Assembly (NCBI GenBank): GCA_903868285.1
Contig: CAIPUP010000047.1
Span: 1-18,615 of the forward strand
Source: an uncultured beta proteobacterium
GTDB lineage: Bacteria; Pseudomonadota; Gammaproteobacteria; Burkholderiales; SG8-39
DNA length: 18,615 bases
Direction: 5' to 3'
How positions within the stretch are numbered: position 1 is the stretch's first letter; every line of letters starts with the position of its first letter. The notes below the pieces were generated by a model. It did no database searches. It had not been told where the DNA came from and saw nothing but the letters and a program-made list of their open reading frames with translations. This document shows, piece by piece, positions 15,235-18,615 of this stretch. Made by a program: the position numbers and the translations under genes.

Positions 15235-16284
15235 ATGTTGAACACCCTGACTTCGCTGCCCTACGCAGCCAGGCTCGTCGCGCTTTCGATAGCGCTGACG
15301 TTTGCGCTGCCGTTTGCGCTACCGTCTACACCGCTGTTTGCAACGGCGCTCGCACAGACCGCCGCCAGCACCAGCGCGGGCAGCTTTCCTTCCCGCCCGG
15401 TGAAAATCATCACGCCCTATTCCACCGGCATCGCCCCCGACATTACCGCCCGCATCGTGGCCGAGCGTCTGTCGCGGATGTGGGGGCAACAGGTGCTGGT
15501 CGAACCGCGCCCGGGCGGTAACGGCATGGTGATGCTGGGCGTGGCCAAAAAAGCTGCAACTGACGGACATGAGCTGTTCATGCTGGGCAACGCCCATCTG
15601 ACGGTGAATCCGGTGCTGTTTCGCGACTGGCCTTCGGACGCCGAGAAGGAGTTCGTGCCGGTGAGCATGCTGTATCGGGCCTACTACGTGGTGGCCATCG
15701 CAGCCGGCTCACCCTGGCGCAACATGCGCGACCTGATCGAGGCCGCACGCAGTGCGCCGGACAAGGTCAGCTACAGCTCGGCCTATGTTGGCAGCCCGCA
15801 GCATTTTGGTGGTGCGCAACTCGGCGCCATGACCAATTCGCGCATGCTGGCGGTGCACTTCAAGGACACCGGACAGATGATGGCGGCGGTGGCCAATGGC
15901 GATACCGACTATGTCATCGGCACGCCGGGATCAACCGATGCGCTGACCAAGGCCGGACGACTGCGGGTGCTGGCATCGGTCGGTCCGACGCGCTTGCCAA
16001 TGCGCCCCGAGGTACCGACCATCGGCGAGGCGGGCGGACCGGCCGGATTCGATGTCGACACCTGGGTCACCCTGGTGGTGCCACGCGCCACCCCGGCCGA
16101 TGTGGCACGCAAGATCAGTAGTGATATTGCGCGGGTGCTGCAAGAGCCCGAGGTGATCGCACGCTTTCGTAATTTTGGTGTCGAGCCCGAAGCCAGCACG
16201 CCGGCGCAGATCATCGAACGCACACGCACCGATCTCAAAAAAAATGCCGAGCTGGTGCAGCGCATCGGCATCAAGGCCGAGTAA
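15235..16284 (+). CDS. Bug/TctC-family periplasmic binding protein (Bug 5)
   Basis: Encodes 349 residues. The ATG at 15235 is preceded by GAGGAGGAG at 15221-15229, which fixes the start over an upstream in-frame ATG. The Sec signal has a long hydrophobic core (about 11-37) with likely cleavage after ALA (38-40), then a Thr/Ser/Ala-rich stretch before FPSRPVKIITPY. The binding loop is STGIAPDITAR with Asp69, the same x-P-D type as Bug 4 and unlike Bugs 1-3; the next conserved loop reads LVEPRPGGNGMVMLG. Lying behind the Rieske oxygenase genes, it may import that enzyme's aromatic acid substrate, an inference from operon position. It ends 6 bp from the convergent IclR gene. Confidence 0.92.
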   Translation: MLNTLTSLPYAARLVALSIALTFALPFALPSTPLFATALAQTAASTSAGSFPSRPVKIITPYSTGIAPDITARIVAERLSRMWGQQVLVEPRPGGNGMVMLGVAKKAATDGHELFMLGNAHLTVNPVLFRDWPSDAEKEFVPVSMLYRAYYVVAIAAGSPWRNMRDLIEAARSAPDKVSYSSAYVGSPQHFGGAQLGAMTNSRMLAVHFKDTGQMMAAVANGDTDYVIGTPGSTDALTKAGRLRVLASVGPTRLPMRPEVPTIGEAGGPAGFDVDTWVTLVVPRATPADVARKISSDIARVLQEPEVIARFRNFGVEPEASTPAQIIERTRTDLKKNAELVQRIGIKAE

Positions 16285-16290
16285 ACCTAG

Positions 16291-17070
16291 TCAGGATCGG
16301 CGTGACATGGCGTTGGATAGCACCTGTGCGCTGAACACGATGCGATCGACGATGCCGGCCAGTCGTCGATCGGTCACGCCACTGTCCCACACCGTCAGGC
16401 TGAGGCTGCCGATGACCGCGCCCTCGGCATCAAACACCGGTGCGGCAATGCCGATGACGCCGCGCGTCAGTTCCGCCCGCGTGACGCAATAGCCATCGCG
16501 TCGTATGCGCTGCAAGGCCTCGTTCATTTCCAGTTGATTGCGCCGGCCACTCAGGGCCAACAGCACCCGGCGTAATTGCGCCGGCTTGAGGTAAGCCAGA
16601 ATGGCACGCGAGGCGGCACCCTGCGCCAGTGGCATGGCCCGGCCGCGCTCATAGCTGGAGCGGAACTCCCGCGTCACGCCTTCCTGATGCACACACAGCA
16701 CCCGCCCGCGGTAATGCCGGCACAGCAAACCGACCCCGGGCACCTCGGCCACCAGCGCCTGCAACAAGGGCCGTCCGTCAACGATCAGCGGATCGCTCGA
16801 GCGCATCTCGTAATCGAGCTCGGCGATGCGCGGACCAAGCGAATAACCCACATCAGGCAACGATGTCACCAGGCCGGCATCGGTCAACACCTTGAGATAG
16901 CGATACAGCGTGGAGCGCGGCACCCGCAGGCGCTGCATCATGCGTTCGGGCGTCCAGCGCATGCCCTCCTCCTCGAACAGGTCGAGGATTTCCATCATTT
17001 TTTCCAGACTGGAGCGGCGTGTCGTCGCTGCTGGCGGGGTGCGCGAGGGGGTTTTTCTCTGGCTGGGCAT
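16291..17070 (-). CDS. IclR-family transcriptional regulator
   Basis: Encodes 259 residues from the ATG at 17070 (MPSQRKTPSR); the frame reaches 26 codons further but would then overlap the palindrome. No good Shine-Dalgarno is visible. The N-terminal winged helix-turn-helix spans about residues 22-75 (SLEKMMEILDLFEEEGM, then RVPRSTLYRYLKVLTDAGLV). The C-terminal part is the IclR effector domain (LALSGRRNQLEMNEALQRIR, GYCVTRAELTRGVIGIAAPV, FDAEGAVIGSLSLTV). IclR proteins bind small acids, often aromatic ones, and repress or activate neighbouring catabolic genes. It is divergent from the gentisate-dioxygenase-family gene with a 104-bp gap containing a 21-bp palindrome, so it probably controls that gene and itself. 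Confidence 0.92.
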   Translation of the reverse strand: MPSQRKTPSRTPPAATTRRSSLEKMMEILDLFEEEGMRWTPERMMQRLRVPRSTLYRYLKVLTDAGLVTSLPDVGYSLGPRIAELDYEMRSSDPLIVDGRPLLQALVAEVPGVGLLCRHYRGRVLCVHQEGVTREFRSSYERGRAMPLAQGAASRAILAYLKPAQLRRVLLALSGRRNQLEMNEALQRIRRDGYCVTRAELTRGVIGIAAPVFDAEGAVIGSLSLTVWDSGVTDRRLAGIVDRIVFSAQVLSNAMSRRS

Positions 17071-17114
17071 GCCGAAAGTGTACGCTGCGTCACACGCACA
17101 GCCAGCGGAAAAGG

Positions 17115-17135
17115 CGGAAAATACTGCGTTTTCCG
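17115..17135. promoter_or_regulatory. 21-bp palindromic operator candidate for the IclR regulator
   Basis: cggaaaa (17115-17121) and ttttccg (17129-17135) are perfect 7-bp complements around a 7-base spacer. The arms resemble the GGAAA/TTTCC arms of the E. coli IclR box but are further apart. A direct repeat gcggaaaa occurs at 17105-17112 and 17114-17121, so the left arm is doubled at 9-bp spacing. The site lies 44 bp before the IclR start and 39 bp before the dioxygenase start, fitting dual control. Confidence 0.65.
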
Positions 17136-17174
17136 AACCTCGCACCACCCAATCAGCGTACCCATGGAGGCACC

Positions 17175-18215
17175 ATGTCTGCAGTGATGAAATCCGATCT
17201 CGCGGCGCAACGTCAGGCCTTTTATGAAGGCATCCTTAAAAAAAGTTCGACCCCGCTGTGGGAGGTGTTGCATAACCTGGTGACCCCGGTACCCAAGACG
17301 CCGCTGGTGCCCTATCTCTGGAAATGGGCCGACATGTGGCCGGAAATCCAGACCGCCTGCCAACTCATCACCGCGCAGGAAGCCGAGCGCCGGGTGCTGA
17401 TCCTGGAAAACCCCGGCATGCGCGGCAAGTCACTGGTGACACACAGCCTGTACGCGGGTCTGCAGGCCATCATGCCGGGCGAAGTGGCACCGGCGCATCG
17501 GCATTCACAGTCGGCGTTGCGTTTCATCCTGCAAGGCGGTGGCGCCTACACCGCTGTCGATGGCGAAAAAGTCACCATGAATGTCGGCGACTTTGTGATC
17601 ACGCCGTCCTGGTGCTTCCACGATCATGGCAATCCTTCCAATGAAACCATGGTCTGGATGGATGGCCTGGACATCGGTCTAGTGGAGATGCTGGACGCGC
17701 AGTTCATGGAGAAAGGTGCCGAGGAAATCCAGCATGTGGATCGCACCGAAGGCGACAACCTGGCGCAGTTTGGCAACACCATGAAGCCGGTGGAATACAA
17801 GGCCAAGAGCAAGACCTCGCCGCTGTTCTGGTACCCCTACGGACGCACCCGCGAAGCACTGGAGACCATGCGCAAGAGCGGCGAGATCCACGCCCATTGG
17901 GGTCACAAGCTGCAATACACCAACCCGGTCACCGGCGGCTGGGCCATGCCCACCATCGGCACCTTCATGCAGTTGCTGCCCAAGGGTTTCCAGGGCAAGG
18001 ATTACCGCTCCACCGACTCCACCGTGTATGCCTGCGTCGAGGGCAAAGGCAGCGTCACCGTGAATGGTCAACGGATGGAATTCGGATCGAAGGATGTATT
18101 CGTCTGCCCGTCCTGGATGCCCTACAGCCTGCAGGCAAGCGAAGAGTCGGTACTGTTCTCGTTCTCCGATCGCCCGGTGCAGCAGGCTCTGGACCTGTGG
18201 CGCGAAGCGCTCTAG
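17175..18215 (+). CDS. Gentisate 1,2-dioxygenase-family bicupin
   Basis: Encodes 346 residues, the family length, from an ATG with GGAGG four bases upstream. The N-terminal cupin has the iron ligands His108 and His110 (PAHRHSQSALRF) and His149 (CFHDHGN); the 41-residue spacing from first to third ligand equals that in the salicylate/gentisate dioxygenases of known structure (119 to 160). The C-terminal cupin (about 255-335) keeps the fold (GKGSVTVNG, VFVCPSWMPYS) but lacks a His pair, as is known in the family. The enzyme would cleave gentisate to maleylpyruvate; relatives act on salicylate or 1-hydroxy-2-naphthoate, which sequence reading cannot exclude. It begins an operon with the LigA-like gene 14 bp downstream. 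Confidence 0.9.
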   Translation: MSAVMKSDLAAQRQAFYEGILKKSSTPLWEVLHNLVTPVPKTPLVPYLWKWADMWPEIQTACQLITAQEAERRVLILENPGMRGKSLVTHSLYAGLQAIMPGEVAPAHRHSQSALRFILQGGGAYTAVDGEKVTMNVGDFVITPSWCFHDHGNPSNETMVWMDGLDIGLVEMLDAQFMEKGAEEIQHVDRTEGDNLAQFGNTMKPVEYKAKSKTSPLFWYPYGRTREALETMRKSGEIHAHWGHKLQYTNPVTGGWAMPTIGTFMQLLPKGFQGKDYRSTDSTVYACVEGKGSVTVNGQRMEFGSKDVFVCPSWMPYSLQASEESVLFSFSDRPVQQALDLWREAL

Positions 18216-18229
18216 GACGGAACTGGCCC

Positions 18230-18615
18230 ATGCATAACCTGCCTAGCCAGACCCACGCCGCCGGCAGTGACAAAGCGGCGCCCTCCAACCCGCAGCTCAA
18301 GGGCATCGAGCAACTGCCCGGCACCTATGCCTTCGATCTGGCCGCCAGTGCGCGCGGCATGCGCTTGAATCGATTCCTGATCGGCCTGGGTCATGCCGAC
18401 AAGCGCGCTGCCTACAAGGCCGATGCCGAGGCCGCCATGGCAGGTGCCGGCCTGAGCGAGACTGAGCGCGAACTGCTGCGGGATCTCGATTGGCTGGGGC
18501 TGGTGAAACTGGGGGCAAGCTTTTTTACGCTGGAAAAACTGGCGCGCTGCCACGGCGTACCCAATCCGGCGATGTGCGCCCAGATGCGTGGTGAAACCCT
18601 GCCGCAATTCCTGCA
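18230..18615 (+). CDS. ligA: LigA-type protocatechuate 4,5-dioxygenase alpha subunit (partial, 3' end missing)
   Basis: The frame opens with ATG at 18230, with GGACGG about ten bases upstream, and runs open to the window edge (128 codons). After a roughly 28-residue polar extension, it matches the helical LigA subunit of protocatechuate 4,5-dioxygenase: PGTYAFD, then ARGMRLNRFLIGLGHADKR, a KADAEAAM helix, LSETERELLRDLDWLGLVKLG and LEKLARCHGV. LigA covers the active site of the catalytic LigB subunit, which should be encoded just beyond the edge. LigA-like subunits also serve gallate and other LigAB-type extradiol enzymes, so the substrate is open. The gene follows the gentisate-dioxygenase-family gene by 14 bp, an unusual pairing of two ring-cleavage systems in one operon. 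Confidence 0.8.
   Translation, partial: MHNLPSQTHAAGSDKAAPSNPQLKGIEQLPGTYAFDLAASARGMRLNRFLIGLGHADKRAAYKADAEAAMAGAGLSETERELLRDLDWLGLVKLGASFFTLEKLARCHGVPNPAMCAQMRGETLPQFL

Noticed and set aside
1..18615. Mobile elements, CRISPR arrays, tRNAs, riboswitches
   Set aside because: No transposase, integrase, spaced direct-repeat array, tRNA-like cloverleaf or known riboswitch pattern was seen on reading through.

Overview
The window looks like a chromosomal segment of a high-GC betaproteobacterium, most likely order Burkholderiales. The main reason is the crowd of Bug/TctC-type periplasmic binding proteins (five in about 10.6 kb), a family greatly expanded in Burkholderiales, next to aromatic ring-hydroxylating and ring-cleaving enzymes. 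No tRNA, rRNA, CRISPR array, insertion sequence or prophage gene was seen.

Layout. 1-989 (minus strand): the truncated end of a zinc-ribbon/coiled-coil membrane protein and a small secreted protein of unknown function; these look unrelated to the rest. 1041-1526 (minus): a single-domain VOC (glyoxalase/dioxygenase-fold) protein, divergent from 1739-5599 (plus), which encodes an IorA/IorB-type 2-oxoacid (indolepyruvate-like) oxidoreductase. 5638-10054: three Bug proteins on alternating strands, with a class II aldolase-family metalloenzyme (possibly a decarboxylase) among them. 10085-13073 (minus operon, transcribed right to left): a 4,5-dihydroxyphthalate decarboxylase-like protein, a two-domain type I extradiol dioxygenase with all its catalytic residues, and a Bug protein with a Tat-like signal. 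13270-16284 (plus operon): the alpha and beta subunits of a Rieske ring-hydroxylating dioxygenase, then a fifth Bug protein. 16291-17070 (minus): an IclR-family regulator. 17175-18615 (plus): a gentisate 1,2-dioxygenase-family bicupin and the start of a LigA-type protocatechuate 4,5-dioxygenase alpha subunit, cut by the window edge.

How it may work together. The Bug proteins would capture carboxylates in the periplasm, probably aromatic acids, for a membrane permease encoded elsewhere, since no TctA/TctB is present. The Rieske oxygenase would activate an aromatic acid, with electron-transfer partners and diol dehydrogenase outside the window. Cleavage could then follow three mechanistically different routes: VOC-type extradiol, gentisate-type cupin and LigAB-type. 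Rieske oxygenase plus VOC extradiol enzyme plus class II aldolase-family protein resembles the logic of the p-cumate and phthalate pathways (ring dihydroxylation, meta cleavage, decarboxylation), but the actual substrate cannot be read from the sequence. The best regulatory signal is a 21-bp palindrome at 17115-17135 between the IclR gene and the gentisate dioxygenase gene.

No wholly new system is evident. The most unusual points are the Bug cluster without permease (in two binding-motif classes), three ring-cleavage chemistries side by side, several uncharacterised dyads in the divergent promoters, and three genes of the Bug/aldolase block that start with TTG behind good ribosome binding sites.
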